Shown: positions 42,253 to 52,579, numbered from the stretch's first letter. The stretch is 64,000 nt of DNA from Shewanella sp. 1CM18E (GCF_023161665.1 NZ_JALNTW010000012.1:1-64000), one strand, 5' to 3'. Numbers and translations are program-made. The notes: a model not told the origin generated them from the letters alone.

Positions 42253-43455
42253 TTGAGCAAAGAAATCCTACTCGTTGAAGATAACAAAGTCATGCAACTA
42301 TTGATGACTAACAAACTGTCTTCACGAGGTTATCAAGTGGTCACAGCGCTCAATGGTGTTGAGGCTCTTGCTCAACTAGAAAAACACCCTTCCATTCAAC
42401 TTGTGTTGAGTGACTGGATGATGCCTGAACTAAACGGCATCGAACTCTGCTTCCATTTAAAATCCCCCGATTATAGCCGTTATATTTTCTTTGTTTTACT
42501 GTCTGGTCGCGATGACGATGACTCTATCGTTGAAGGAATTAATGCCGGCGCCGACGACTTTGTTGCCAAAGAAACCAATATCAATGAGCTCGATGCTAGA
42601 TTAAAAGCTGGATTTAGAACCTTAGAGTTGCACAATCAGCTAGTTGCCAAAAATATCGAGTTGGACCGAGCCTATGCCACTATCCATCAAGACTTAGACT
42701 CGGCCAACGCGCTAATTCAGCGCATGCTACCTAGCCAAACCAGCTTTCCCGGAGTGGAACTGCATTATACCCATGTCCCCAGCGCGCAAATTGGTGGTGA
42801 CATGCTAGGTTGCATGCAACTCGATGAAGAGCATGTCGCAGTTTACTTGTTTGACGTTGCAGGGCATGGAGTGGCATCGGCATTAATGTCTTTTGCCATC
42901 CAGCAAAGTATTAGCGCTAACTCTGGTACCCATTCAAACGTAAAACGAAAGAAAGATACCGACCCATTTTATATGTTGAGGGATCCTAGCGAAGTACTTT
43001 CTCGCCTCAATCAAAGTTATCTAAGCCAAGACAATAACAACCTATATTTCACTATGGTCTATGCGGTGTTAAATATCCGCAATGGCACCTTAAGCTACGC
43101 CAGTGCAGGTCACCCTCCTATGATCTGGTTGCAAACTAGCAAACAATCCTCGCAGTTTATTGAACAAGACAGCTTTGTCGCTGGGATGTTTGATTTTGCC
43201 AGTTACAAAACAGAGCAAGTGCAACTTAATCATGGCGATCGCCTATTTCTATATTCAGATGGCATAACTGAAGCCGAGTCGGCCAGTAAACAACAATACT
43301 CAGAGCAGGGCCTTAAACAACTAGTACAAGAGCTCGCTCACAAGCCCGCAAACGCGCAAACCGAGACCATAGTCAATATTGTAAAAAACTGGTGTGGTAT
43401 TGAACAATTTGATGATGACATCAGCTTGTTAACCTTTGAATGGAAAGGTAATTAA
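42253..43455 (+). CDS. Response regulator with PP2C/SpoIIE phosphatase output
   Basis: A 400-residue protein: receiver domain (about 3-120) with phospho-acceptor Asp in LVLSDWMMPE near 56 and Lys in FVAKE near 107; a coiled linker (125-160); and a SpoIIE/RsbU-type PP2C domain (about 175-398) with IGGDMLG, FDVAGHGVAS, SDGITEAES and DDISLLTF, so metal ligands appear complete. Expected job: dephosphorylate the STAS protein encoded next, when its receiver is phosphorylated. The start is TTG 42253 with GGAGG 8 bases upstream. It is the first gene of the exopolysaccharide locus. Confidence 0.9.
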   Translation: MSKEILLVEDNKVMQLLMTNKLSSRGYQVVTALNGVEALAQLEKHPSIQLVLSDWMMPELNGIELCFHLKSPDYSRYIFFVLLSGRDDDDSIVEGINAGADDFVAKETNINELDARLKAGFRTLELHNQLVAKNIELDRAYATIHQDLDSANALIQRMLPSQTSFPGVELHYTHVPSAQIGGDMLGCMQLDEEHVAVYLFDVAGHGVASALMSFAIQQSISANSGTHSNVKRKKDTDPFYMLRDPSEVLSRLNQSYLSQDNNNLYFTMVYAVLNIRNGTLSYASAGHPPMIWLQTSKQSSQFIEQDSFVAGMFDFASYKTEQVQLNHGDRLFLYSDGITEAESASKQQYSEQGLKQLVQELAHKPANAQTETIVNIVKNWCGIEQFDDDISLLTFEWKGN

Positions 43456-43468
43456 AAGAGGAAACATT

Positions 43469-43801
43469 ATGCAATTCGAAATAATTGAGAAAGGCCAATA
43501 TACAGTCATTCAGGTCAATGAAGCTCGATTTGATGCCAAACTTGCCCCCTCTTTTCGAGAGGAGCTTGAAAGTATCAAAGGCAATATACGCGACCATTTA
43601 GTCCTCGACTTAGGTGGAGTGCGCTTTATGGATAGCAGTGGGCTTGGTGCCGTGATGGGGGCGTATAAAATGCTACGTAATACTAAGATCAGCATAGTTA
43701 ATCCACAAAAACCTATTGTCGATCTCCTCAAACTCACCCGTATGGATAAGCTAATTCTCAGCCACCCAACAATTGAAGCAGCAGTCGCAGCAACTGCCTA
43801 A
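43469..43801 (+). CDS. STAS-domain anti-anti-factor (SpoIIAA/RsbV-like)
   Basis: A 110-residue single STAS domain. The regulatory phosphorylation site is in VRFMDSSGLGAVMGAY (second Ser, near 56-57), as in SpoIIAA. It would be phosphorylated by the RsbW-like kinase (45022-45465) and dephosphorylated by the PP2C protein encoded just upstream. ATG 43469 has AAGAGGAA upstream; the longer frame from 43436 is rejected. No sigma-factor gene is nearby. Confidence 0.9.
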   Translation: MQFEIIEKGQYTVIQVNEARFDAKLAPSFREELESIKGNIRDHLVLDLGGVRFMDSSGLGAVMGAYKMLRNTKISIVNPQKPIVDLLKLTRMDKLILSHPTIEAAVAATA

Positions 43802-43817
43802 TACAGAGGTAAATATA

Positions 43818-45011
43818 ATGAAAGGGATGATCCTCGCCGCAGGGAAAGGCACACGAATAAAACCTATCTCTTATGCGATTCCAAAACCTATGATTCCTAT
43901 CCTAGGTAAACCAGTAATGGAATCAATGATCCAACTATTTGCTAAGCATGGTATTGATAAGGTTGTTATCAATACTAGTCACTTAGCTGAAGTCATTGAA
44001 AACTACTTTGGTGATGGCCACCATTTCAATGTACAGCTTTCCTATTCTTATGAAGCCAAAGAGGTTAACGGTAAATTTATTAGCCAAGCCCTAGGAAGCG
44101 CTGGCGGGATGAGAAAAATCCAAGATTTTTCCGGTTTTTTTGACGAAACATTTGTCGTAGTGTGTGGCGATGCGTGGATAGATCTGGATCTAAAACAAGC
44201 TATTGAACACCATAAAAAACATGGTGGACTCGCCACAATTATTACCCGCGAAGTCGACCCATCGGAAGTCAGTAAATACGGCGTAGTCGTCACCGACAAA
44301 TTTAATCAAGTGACCAGCTTTCAAGAAAAGCCTGCTGCAGAAGAAGCACTATCTAACAACATCAATACAGGAATTTATATCTTTGAGCCGGCAATTTTTG
44401 ATTTTATCCCCAAGAACATTGAATTTGATATAGGTAGCGACCTATTCCCTTTGCTCGTAGAAAGACAGGCCAACTTCTACGCGATAAAAATGGACTTCCA
44501 GTGGCTCGATGTGGGTAAGGTAAAAGATATATGGCAAGTCACTAGTGACATCCTTAACGGCGTAGTTAAAGGCTACCCCATTCCTGGCACCCAAGTGTCG
44601 CCCGGTGTTTGGGTCGGTATAAATACTAGTGTTGACGTCACCAAATGCAAAATCACCCCCCCAGTACTCATCAGTAGCGGCTCTGAAGTTCAAGATGGTG
44701 CCACTATTATCGGCCCAGCTGTAGTCGGTGCTAATTGCGTGGTTGAAAGCAAAAGCCTTGTCAGTAATACACTTATTTGCGACTACATTCATCTAGCTAA
44801 TGACGCCTATATCGTTAATAAAACGATGTTTGGCGATTATCTATTAGGCCATGATGGCTACACCCAAAAGCTAGCCGAGTGCCAATACGTCAATATTCTT
44901 AAAAACCGTAATGTCTCTAGACCATTACTCGCAAAATCAAATATCGAAGACGCTGAAAATCGACCGCTAAACTCAACTAGCTCTTCGGCAATTTTGCAGC
45001 AAGTCAAATAG
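43818..45011 (+). CDS. Sugar-nucleotide nucleotidyltransferase with left-handed beta-helix tail
   Basis: A 397-residue NDP-sugar pyrophosphorylase. The N-terminal Rossmann-like domain has the signature LAAGKGTRIKPISYAIPKP at 6-24, VVCGDAW near 118 and INTGIYIFEP near 190. The C-terminal part (about 255-360) is left-handed beta-helix hexapeptide-like. It resembles mannose-1-phosphate guanylyltransferase or glucose-1-phosphate nucleotidyltransferases; the sugar cannot be told. It should supply activated sugar for the glycosyltransferases of the locus. Its position between STAS and RsbW-like genes is unusual. ATG 43818 has GAGGT upstream. Confidence 0.87.
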   Translation: MKGMILAAGKGTRIKPISYAIPKPMIPILGKPVMESMIQLFAKHGIDKVVINTSHLAEVIENYFGDGHHFNVQLSYSYEAKEVNGKFISQALGSAGGMRKIQDFSGFFDETFVVVCGDAWIDLDLKQAIEHHKKHGGLATIITREVDPSEVSKYGVVVTDKFNQVTSFQEKPAAEEALSNNINTGIYIFEPAIFDFIPKNIEFDIGSDLFPLLVERQANFYAIKMDFQWLDVGKVKDIWQVTSDILNGVVKGYPIPGTQVSPGVWVGINTSVDVTKCKITPPVLISSGSEVQDGATIIGPAVVGANCVVESKSLVSNTLICDYIHLANDAYIVNKTMFGDYLLGHDGYTQKLAECQYVNILKNRNVSRPLLAKSNIEDAENRPLNSTSSSAILQQVK

Positions 45012-45021
45012 GAATTTATCA

Positions 45022-45465
45022 GTGAATACAAGGACGTTTCACAAACAATATACCAGCAGTTTAGAAGCCTCGCGCCTTGTGGCTGATGATCTAGTGCCTT
45101 TTTGGCAACAACTTAATGTAGATCTCAGCATTATTGGCCAAATGGAGCTTTGCCTAGTTGAAGTTGTTAACAACGTCTTTGAGCATGCTTACGGCAACAC
45201 TGAAGGGCCACTATTCGACATAAGCTCGCATCTCAATCACAAACAGCAGCTCACCATTGAGATCTCTGACTATGGCAGCGCCATGCCTAAGCATATTCTC
45301 GAGGACTTACCTACTGCAGATTTTGTTGAGCCAGTAGCAGATGATCCGACTACTTGGCTGCAAAGCAATAGAGGCTTGAAGATAGTACAAGAGCTAACGG
45401 ACACCATAGAGTACACATCAACCGATAAATGCAACACATTCAAACTCTTAAAAGAAGCAGGTTAG
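45022..45465 (+). CDS. RsbW/SpoIIAB-like serine kinase (HATPase_c_2)
   Basis: A 147-residue GHKL ATPase of the anti-sigma-factor kinase type. N box ELCLVEVVNNVFEHAYG near 40-56; DxG box EISDYGSAMP near 87; G2 box NRGLKIVQELTD near 117. It starts at GTG 45022. With the STAS and PP2C proteins it makes a full partner-switch set. Its client is unknown; a glycosyltransferase or another locus protein is plausible. Confidence 0.88.
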   Translation: MNTRTFHKQYTSSLEASRLVADDLVPFWQQLNVDLSIIGQMELCLVEVVNNVFEHAYGNTEGPLFDISSHLNHKQQLTIEISDYGSAMPKHILEDLPTADFVEPVADDPTTWLQSNRGLKIVQELTDTIEYTSTDKCNTFKLLKEAG

Positions 45466-45535
45466 AGCTGGATTGATGCCTTTAGCCCTGCTAGCTGATG
45501 GCTAAGCTAACAGTACGTATACGGAGAATAGCTAG

Positions 45536-47392
45536 ATGGATTTTTACTTCAACGAGTTTGAAAAACGTAAACCGCCGCAAGCAACGCCATATAGCTTACC
45601 GAGAGAGTTGCTTTATCAATACCTAGCAACCTGCAATATCTGCCTCGGGTTGTGGTATCTCATTTGGCGCTGGGGCTTTGCCTTAAACTATGACGCTATG
45701 TGGTTTTCACTGCCACTAGCCTTTGCCGAGTCATGTGCATTTATCGGTACAATCTTATTTACTTTTAATCTTTGGAAAACCAAAGACGAGCCACAACAAA
45801 GCCCACCAAACTCAATCAATCAATGTATTAAAGAGCCAATGGATGACAGACCTGTAAGTGTCGATATTCTATTTCCCACTTATGATGAAGAGCCAGAGCT
45901 TGTTGCTTTGAGCATTAAAGATGCCCTCAAAGTAACCTATCCACACGACATTGAAATCCGCATTTTCATTCTCGATGACGGAAAAAGACCAGAGATGGCA
46001 CAACTGGCAGCCGATCTCAATGTTGAATACATTACTCGAGACAGTAATATTGGCTATAAGGCGGGTAACCTTAGGAACGCTTTAGAACAAACTTATGGCG
46101 ACTTTATTGTGATCTGCGATGCCGATACTCGCCCCTTCCCGAGCATACTGTCTAATACCCTAGGTTATTTTAAAGATCCCGATGTTGCCTGGGTACAAAC
46201 ACCACAATGGTTCTTTGATCTCCCAGCTGGTGAGCGTTTACCTTTATGGCTCAAGCGTCGCCTAGGAACACCATTTGGCTGGCTCGGCAGTGCTTTTGAA
46301 AAACTCTATGGCCCGGTCACATTAGGCAAAGACCCATTCGCCAATGACCCACAAATGTTTTACGACGTCATTCAACGCAGGCGTAATTGGGCCAATGCAT
46401 CATTTTGCTGCGGCGCCGGCTCGATTCACCGCCGTGAAGCCGTTATGGAGGCAGCGCTGCGTAGCTATAGTCAGCAAATTAGCCAAGAGCATGACGCGGT
46501 AGAAAAGCAAATTCGAAAACTGACTAAAGAAAAACAAGTCGATAGCAGTATCTCGAGTAATCTGCGCCAAGAGATTATTTTCGATACTGAATTTACCCCC
46601 TACAAATTCCACGTATCAGAAGATATTTATACCTCACTCATTCTACATAGCGATACTGAACGTCAATGGCGTTCTATCCAGCATCCACAGATAGAAAGCA
46701 AAATGCTTTCGCCACAAGATTTACAAAGCTGGACAGTACAAAGATTTAAATATTCTGGCGGCTCTATCGATATCTTTATGAATGATAACCCTTTATTTAA
46801 AAAAGGCATGAGCCTCAAGCAAAAATTAATGTATGGCGCGAGCTTTTGGTCCAACTTGTCCGCCATTTGGAATATCATTTTTCTTGCTTGCCCTATTGTT
46901 TATTTCCTCACAAGTATTGCCCCAGTCAGTGCTTACGACACCACTTTCTATTTGCACTTTTTACCTTTTGTGATCACTGCAGAACTGGCAATGATGGTCG
47001 GAACATGGGGCATTGCGGGGTATCAAGGTAAAACTAACTTTTTATCCTTTTTCCCCGTGAATTTAAAAGCTCTATGGACGGTATTGCGCGGCAAGAAGAT
47101 CAGTTTTCCCACCACACCGAAAAATCGACAACAGGGACGTTTTTTACACTTAGTGATCCCACAGATTGCCGTCCTAGCATTAAGTGCTGCCAGCATGGGA
47201 TTTGCCTGGTATGCCTATAGTGCACAGCTATTTGGTAACTACTCCCTCGGCGGCTTAATTTTAAATAGTTTTTGGGCCCTAAATAACATGATGGCGATGT
47301 GGGGAATGATCGCCGCAGCTTGCTGGTCGCCACCAGCGTCCAATGAACCCAGCCAAGTAAACGTAGAGGAGTTAAATTATGGAATCGACTAG
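45536..47392 (+). CDS. Cellulose-synthase-like family 2 glycosyltransferase
   Basis: A 618-residue processive inner-membrane glycosyltransferase. Two TM segments (about 25-80), a cytosolic GT-A domain with DILFPTYDEEP near 103, LDDGKRPE near 137, ICDADTRPF (DAD metal site) near 198, and an acceptor/product motif in place of the usual QxxRW (WTVQRFKYSGG near 400), then further TM helices (about 425-600). It closely parallels BcsA architecture but lacks a PilZ domain, so c-di-GMP activation as in BcsA is not expected. Likely polymerises the main chain of an exopolysaccharide. GGAGAAT precedes the ATG. Confidence 0.9.
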   Translation: MDFYFNEFEKRKPPQATPYSLPRELLYQYLATCNICLGLWYLIWRWGFALNYDAMWFSLPLAFAESCAFIGTILFTFNLWKTKDEPQQSPPNSINQCIKEPMDDRPVSVDILFPTYDEEPELVALSIKDALKVTYPHDIEIRIFILDDGKRPEMAQLAADLNVEYITRDSNIGYKAGNLRNALEQTYGDFIVICDADTRPFPSILSNTLGYFKDPDVAWVQTPQWFFDLPAGERLPLWLKRRLGTPFGWLGSAFEKLYGPVTLGKDPFANDPQMFYDVIQRRRNWANASFCCGAGSIHRREAVMEAALRSYSQQISQEHDAVEKQIRKLTKEKQVDSSISSNLRQEIIFDTEFTPYKFHVSEDIYTSLILHSDTERQWRSIQHPQIESKMLSPQDLQSWTVQRFKYSGGSIDIFMNDNPLFKKGMSLKQKLMYGASFWSNLSAIWNIIFLACPIVYFLTSIAPVSAYDTTFYLHFLPFVITAELAMMVGTWGIAGYQGKTNFLSFFPVNLKALWTVLRGKKISFPTTPKNRQQGRFLHLVIPQIAVLALSAASMGFAWYAYSAQLFGNYSLGGLILNSFWALNNMMAMWGMIAAACWSPPASNEPSQVNVEELNYGID

Positions 47393-48704
47393 CTCATGGG
47401 TTAAAGCGCGCCACCACATTGTATTTTTAGCAGGCCTTTTTACCGCTTTAGTCATTGCATTTACGATTGAAACTCGTGAATACAATCAAGTGCTGGGTAA
47501 CCTGTCGTTTACCCCAAGCGAGCCAATTCCATTTCGAGAAAACCGAGTATTAACCGATGAAGAATATCAATGGGCTAATATTGCATGGCAGTATTTTGAA
47601 AATAACTATCAGGACAACACCGGCTTAGTTAATTCTGTTGACGGTTATCCATCTACAACCATGTGGGATACGGCTTCATATTTAATGGCCCTAATTTCAG
47701 CCCATAGGCTTAATGTCATAGGCTTTGAGGAGTTTAGCCTTAAAACCGAAAAAGCCCTTAATTCACTCGCACGCCTGCCATTAGTAAGAGACGAACTCCC
47801 CAACAAAGCCTACAACACCCAAACATTAGCCATGGTTGACTACGACAATACCCCTGTAGAAGGCGGCATTGGCTGGTCGGCTATTGATATTGGCCGAATA
47901 TTGGTGCCGATGAATATTTTAATCTGGCAGTACCCGCAGTTTAACCGTCAAGTGAATGCGGTATTAGCGCATTGGCAAATTACTGCCATGACCATAGATG
48001 GATACATGTATGGCTCAAGGCTCTCCGCTAGCAACACAATAGAGTTGGTGCAAGAGGGGCGTATTGGCTATGAAGAATATGCTTCTAAAGCATTGAGCTT
48101 AATGGGGCGCGATGTATTTAACGCCCTTAAATATGCTGACTACTTAAAACTTATCAACATTAACGGCGTAGATATTCCAACCGATAGCCGCGATCCTGCC
48201 AAGTATCATGCTCATAACTATGTTGTGAGTGAATCTTATATTCTCGACAGCATAGAATTTGGCGGTGACAGTATCTCTAAGGTATTTGCCTATCGTGTTT
48301 ATAAAGCGCAAGAAGCGCGCTTTAAGCAACAAGGTATTCTTACAGCTGTAAGCGAAGACCACATAGACCAAGCCCCGTATTTTGTTTACAACACAGTGTT
48401 TTCAGACGGCAAAAAGTGGAACTCAATTACCGATACAGGCGAAGATGCCTCTGCTTATAAAACCCTTTCAACCAAAGCAGCCTTTGGCTGGTACTCGCTA
48501 TACGACACCCCTTATGCAACCAAGTTAATCAACGGCGTCAACCAACTTAACTCCGACTCCGAAGGTTGGTATTCAGGCTTATATGAAAGTAATGGTGAAA
48601 TAAATAAAACACTTACAGCAAACACCAACGGCATTGTTTTAGAGTCACTCGCCTATATCCAGAGTGGCTCTTTACTCAATATTGGTGTTGACGCTCAACA
48701 ATAA
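47379..48704 (+). CDS. DUF3131 protein P1, membrane-anchored
   Basis: A 441-residue protein with an N-terminal TM anchor (about 13-31) and a large DUF3131 domain, predicted to be an alpha/alpha toroid like glucoamylase-type enzymes. Conserved blocks: YFENNYQDNTGLVNSV near 72, TMWDTASYL near 94, LPNKAYNTQ near 140, GWSAIDIGR near 165, QEGRIGYEEYA near 225 and SESYILD near 283. All candidate acidic residues are present, so this is likely an active member. It overlaps the glycosyltransferase gene by 14 bp. A role in trimming or modifying the nascent polysaccharide is inferred. Confidence 0.85.
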   Translation: MESTSSWVKARHHIVFLAGLFTALVIAFTIETREYNQVLGNLSFTPSEPIPFRENRVLTDEEYQWANIAWQYFENNYQDNTGLVNSVDGYPSTTMWDTASYLMALISAHRLNVIGFEEFSLKTEKALNSLARLPLVRDELPNKAYNTQTLAMVDYDNTPVEGGIGWSAIDIGRILVPMNILIWQYPQFNRQVNAVLAHWQITAMTIDGYMYGSRLSASNTIELVQEGRIGYEEYASKALSLMGRDVFNALKYADYLKLININGVDIPTDSRDPAKYHAHNYVVSESYILDSIEFGGDSISKVFAYRVYKAQEARFKQQGILTAVSEDHIDQAPYFVYNTVFSDGKKWNSITDTGEDASAYKTLSTKAAFGWYSLYDTPYATKLINGVNQLNSDSEGWYSGLYESNGEINKTLTANTNGIVLESLAYIQSGSLLNIGVDAQQ

Positions 48705-48714
48705 AGGGGACTGT

Positions 48715-50109
48715 ATGCGCTTAGTACCACTATTATGCTTAACATGCGCCCTGACAGCTTGCGGCAATAGCTATCAAGGCTTTTCAAATGACATAGTCAA
48801 ACGACATAGCCACTGGGATACACCTGAACCGCGCTCAGGAGATCTCACCGAAAAAGAACTAGAAATGGCAACCATTGCCTGGAAGTACTTTGAAAATAAC
48901 TATCAAGAATCCACAGGGCTGGTTAATGCGGTAAATAACTACCCATCAGTTACCTGGTGGGATGCATCATCTTACTTAGCTGGCATGGTGAGCGCATTAG
49001 AGTTTGGCATCATTAAGCGCGAAGAGTTTGATCGCCGCTTTACCAAATTTATTACCACTCTCAACACCATAGATCTGTTTATGGGTGAGCTGCCCAACAA
49101 AGCCTACAACACACAGAATGCAGCAAAAGTAGATTACGCTAACCAGCCTGGTGAGATTGGCTATTCTGCTTTAGATCTTGGGAGACTGCTTATCTGGCTG
49201 CACATCATTAAACATCGTTTCCCGCAATATGCCAGTGCTATCGACTCAGCGGTTTTGCGCTGGAACTTTTGCAATGTTATCGATGAAAACGGCACCATGT
49301 TTGGCGCGCTTCTAGAACCTGGCAAGCCAGTTCAGTACTTACAAGAAGGCCGCTTAGGCTATGAAGAGTATGCCGCTAAAGGATTCGAATTGTGGGGCTT
49401 TAATGCCGATCAGGCATTGATGCCTGAGCCTTACGCAACAATCAATATGTACGGCTATGATATCCCTTACGACACTCGAGACCCCCGCAAACTCAAAGCT
49501 CATAGTTATGTAGTGACCGAAAGTTATGTTTTAGATGGTATTGAACTTGGCTGGGACGTTACGAGTGATAGAACTGCTCACGATGACGATTATAGCCACG
49601 ACTGGGTCGCTGATTTTGCGCTGCAAATCTATCGAGTTCAGGAAAAGCGTTATCACGAGACCGGCATTATTACCGCTCGTACTGAGCATCAATTAGCAGG
49701 CGCGCCCTACTTTGTTTACGACACCATTTATACCGACGGTTTTGCTTGGAATACCATTTCAGAAGCCGGAGAGTTCTTACCCCAATATGCGGCGGTAGCG
49801 ATTAAAGGCGCCATGGGGATGTGGGTATTATGGGATACTGAGTATACCGATTTGCTATTTGAACATGTGAGTAATGTTTACGACCGAGAGAAAGGCTTTT
49901 ACGAAGGTATTTATGAAAATGGCACAGGCTTAATCAATACTTTCACCTCAAACAATAACGGCATTTTACTAGAGATCTTACTCTACAAAAAACAAGGCAA
50001 GCTACTGCAATATCAAGATAAAACAGCACCAAGCCTTTGGGACAAAGCGCTCAATAATCCTTTTGAATATCAAAGCCAATGCTTACCTAAACAGTTAGCA
50101 TCGCAATAA
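48715..50109 (+). CDS. DUF3131 protein P2, lipoprotein
   Basis: A 464-residue lipoprotein (lipobox LTAC, Cys about 16) with the DUF3131 toroid. It retains TWWDASSYL near 79, LPNKAYNTQ, GYSALDLGR, QEGRLGYEEYAAKG near 209 and TESYVLD near 267. It is the closest paralogue of P1. ATG 48715 has AAAGGGGA upstream; the frame from 48664 is not used. It starts 10 bp after P1. All three tandem DUF3131 genes sit in one operon. Confidence 0.85.
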   Translation: MRLVPLLCLTCALTACGNSYQGFSNDIVKRHSHWDTPEPRSGDLTEKELEMATIAWKYFENNYQESTGLVNAVNNYPSVTWWDASSYLAGMVSALEFGIIKREEFDRRFTKFITTLNTIDLFMGELPNKAYNTQNAAKVDYANQPGEIGYSALDLGRLLIWLHIIKHRFPQYASAIDSAVLRWNFCNVIDENGTMFGALLEPGKPVQYLQEGRLGYEEYAAKGFELWGFNADQALMPEPYATINMYGYDIPYDTRDPRKLKAHSYVVTESYVLDGIELGWDVTSDRTAHDDDYSHDWVADFALQIYRVQEKRYHETGIITARTEHQLAGAPYFVYDTIYTDGFAWNTISEAGEFLPQYAAVAIKGAMGMWVLWDTEYTDLLFEHVSNVYDREKGFYEGIYENGTGLINTFTSNNNGILLEILLYKKQGKLLQYQDKTAPSLWDKALNNPFEYQSQCLPKQLASQ

Positions 50110-50117
50110 GGCCTTCT

Positions 50118-51500
50118 ATGCACAGATATGGTGCGCTAGCGCTAATCGTTGTTTGTCTACAAGGCTGTGGTCTTATCTATCAAGGGGTGCAGTCAGGCGT
50201 TTCTGGGGTGAATCAGTCACAACTGCTTCGCCAGGGGCGCCATGGGGAGCTCAACGAGCAAGAGCTTGTGTGGGCCAATACTGCATGGCGTTATTTCAGC
50301 AATAATACCCAACTCGCTACCGGACTCGTTAATTCTATTGATAATTATCCCACTATGGATATGACCTCACTGGCAGACTATTTGATTGCATTGCAAGCCG
50401 CTAAACAGTTCGAGCTTATTTCATCACGAGAGCACGATGAGCGTCTCACCATGGCGATCGATTTTTTGGCAAACATGCCGCTCACTCGCCAAGGTGTGCC
50501 CAATAAAGTTTACTCCACCAGCAGTAGAGGCATGGTCGATTATGCCAATCAAAGTGCAGAACTCGGCTGGTCAGCTATCGATATAGGTCGCTTACTTATT
50601 TCGCTGGCGATAACCAAACAGAATAATCCCCAATTTGCCGAATACATAGATAAAGGCGTACTGAGATGGAATTTTTGTAGCCTTGTTTCTGAACAAGGTG
50701 AGCTATACGGCGGTAATATTTCTGGGGGCCAAGTTCACCCATACAAAGAGGGACGACTTGGTATAGAAGAGTATGCATCTTATGGCTACTTAGATTGGGG
50801 GATTATTCCCCATAGAAATATAAGCCTCGAACCCTATGAAGTGATTACTATCAATGGCATTGATCTACTCTTTGATGGCAGAGATCCGCGCTTTACCGAT
50901 GTACTGAGACCTGTTTTTAGTACACCCTACCTGTGGCTAGGATTAGAATTTAATTGGGACGATATCGATGATCTCAGTTCATCCGATGCTTCTCATAGCA
51001 ATGTTGGCTTAGCCGCAATGGCCGACTCTATTTATTTAGTGCAGCAAAGCAGATGGCAGCAAGAACGTATCTATACCGCTAGAGGTGAACACGTTGTCTC
51101 GGGTGAACCTTACTTTGTTTACGATGCAATTTACGCACTCGGTACCCCTTGGATAACGGTAGCTGAAGATGGCAGTAGCCATGATCAGCTGGCATTAGTT
51201 TCAACCCGAGTTGCATTTCAAATGTGGGCACTTTGGAAAACTGACTACACCGAAAAACTACTCACCTTAGTGCAAGAGATGTATCACCCTCAGCGCGGCT
51301 GGTATGAAGGGCGCTATGAACGCTCTAGTGCCTATGAAAAAAGCATTACCTTAAAAACTAATGCTGGAGTATTGGAAGCCTTGCTCTATAAGCAGGTAGG
51401 TAAGTTGTACCAGCCAAATAGCGACAAGCAATATCGTGACGTTCGCTTTAACTCGCGCTTTAATCATCCCGGAAAATGCCTAACGGAGACCTTCAAATGA
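50118..51500 (+). CDS. DUF3131 protein P3, lipoprotein with altered motif residues
   Basis: A 460-residue lipoprotein (lipobox LQGC, Cys about 16) homologous to P1 and P2. It retains VPNKVYSTS, GWSAIDIGR and KEGRLGIEEYASYG near 209, but the T-(M/W)-W-D block is TMDMTSLADYL near 77 and the (S/T)ESY block is FSTPYLWLGLEF near 267. Loss of the Asp and Glu suggests a non-catalytic paralogue. It starts 8 bp after P2 and overlaps the next gene start (ATGA). Confidence 0.84.
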   Translation: MHRYGALALIVVCLQGCGLIYQGVQSGVSGVNQSQLLRQGRHGELNEQELVWANTAWRYFSNNTQLATGLVNSIDNYPTMDMTSLADYLIALQAAKQFELISSREHDERLTMAIDFLANMPLTRQGVPNKVYSTSSRGMVDYANQSAELGWSAIDIGRLLISLAITKQNNPQFAEYIDKGVLRWNFCSLVSEQGELYGGNISGGQVHPYKEGRLGIEEYASYGYLDWGIIPHRNISLEPYEVITINGIDLLFDGRDPRFTDVLRPVFSTPYLWLGLEFNWDDIDDLSSSDASHSNVGLAAMADSIYLVQQSRWQQERIYTARGEHVVSGEPYFVYDAIYALGTPWITVAEDGSSHDQLALVSTRVAFQMWALWKTDYTEKLLTLVQEMYHPQRGWYEGRYERSSAYEKSITLKTNAGVLEALLYKQVGKLYQPNSDKQYRDVRFNSRFNHPGKCLTETFK

Positions 51501-52435
51501 GTAAACGTTATCGCTGGGCAATTACGCTAGTGAGTCTTAGTCTGCTCATTAGCCTTGCAGCCTATGCGCTGCCACAGCCACTTTCTCTTAAACCCTTTAG
51601 TAAAGGCAATTACCTCGTTAAAAAAGGTGCCTACGATCAAGCTGCTGCACATTGGCATCAGCTCAGTATCCAGTTTATGGGTAATTCACAAAACCTTTCT
51701 CCACAGCAAATGTGGCAAGGTGCTGGACTCGCGGCCTCTCTAGCAGCCATTGCTGCCGATAAAGCCCAAGATCCCATTGCTTACCAATATTGGGCTGACA
51801 GTACTCGATACCTGCTCACAGGTGGAACAAACTGGTCGCAGTTACAACAGCAATTACATCAGCGTTTTGAAACCGCTAACACCCAACTGTCAGTCGCGAT
51901 GCAAGTGAATGACATAAATGCTGGTATAGATGCGTCACTGGATCTGGAGCTTAGCGTATTACAAGTATGGGATGACAAATTAGCCGTTTTTGAATTTATG
52001 TCTCCGCGACTTGGACTCAACCGTCTAGAGCAAAATAGCGATATAACGGCTGTAGTTGCTAACCCCTATTCGGCAGAACAAATCCAGCAAAACGCACAAA
52101 ACAGTGGTGAAAAAAAACTATCAGGGCTCCAAACTAATGTATCGCAGACACCTGCTTTTACCATTGCGCCAGTTTTAGCAGAAGGCACGCTTACAAAACC
52201 TGTCGAGCAAGAAAATTTACCGCAACAACAAACAGAACAAGTTAACTCATCTGCCACAGAAATATCAGCTGCTGCACAACAAAGTCCAATGGCTAAAGGA
52301 AATCTGTTACCAACACAAAACCCTCAAGTTGAAGCAAAACAAAAACGCCAAATTGAGCCGATCCCAACTCAGGCAGAATCACAGCCAGCGAAAACAGACC
52401 AGCAAGAAAAGCCCTCAGAGAAAAACCGAAACTAA
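51497..52435 (+). CDS. Accessory protein of the exopolysaccharide operon, unrecognised
   Basis: A 312-residue protein with a signal or TM segment (about 5-25, ...SLAAYALPQ). The front domain (about 30-190) is helical (GNYLVKKGAYDQAAAHWHQLS, TPR-like). The rest (about 195-312) is Q/E/P/N-rich and probably disordered. No family recognised. The ATG at 51497 overlaps the P3 stop; the frame from 51476 is rejected. Likely a periplasmic scaffold or chaperone for polymer export. Confidence 0.65.
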   Translation: MSKRYRWAITLVSLSLLISLAAYALPQPLSLKPFSKGNYLVKKGAYDQAAAHWHQLSIQFMGNSQNLSPQQMWQGAGLAASLAAIAADKAQDPIAYQYWADSTRYLLTGGTNWSQLQQQLHQRFETANTQLSVAMQVNDINAGIDASLDLELSVLQVWDDKLAVFEFMSPRLGLNRLEQNSDITAVVANPYSAEQIQQNAQNSGEKKLSGLQTNVSQTPAFTIAPVLAEGTLTKPVEQENLPQQQTEQVNSSATEISAAAQQSPMAKGNLLPTQNPQVEAKQKRQIEPIPTQAESQPAKTDQQEKPSEKNRN

Positions 52436-52579
52436 TAGGCAATTTACACATGACAAATCGCCTAGAAACTTGCTGTTTTTTAAATCTATTACTAGCCTAA
52501 TAGGTAACGGCTAGATTCTATTTCTAAATAGTTTTGCCGCCGTTTATCAGGAAGAGCAACACCATAGAAAGGACTCGTT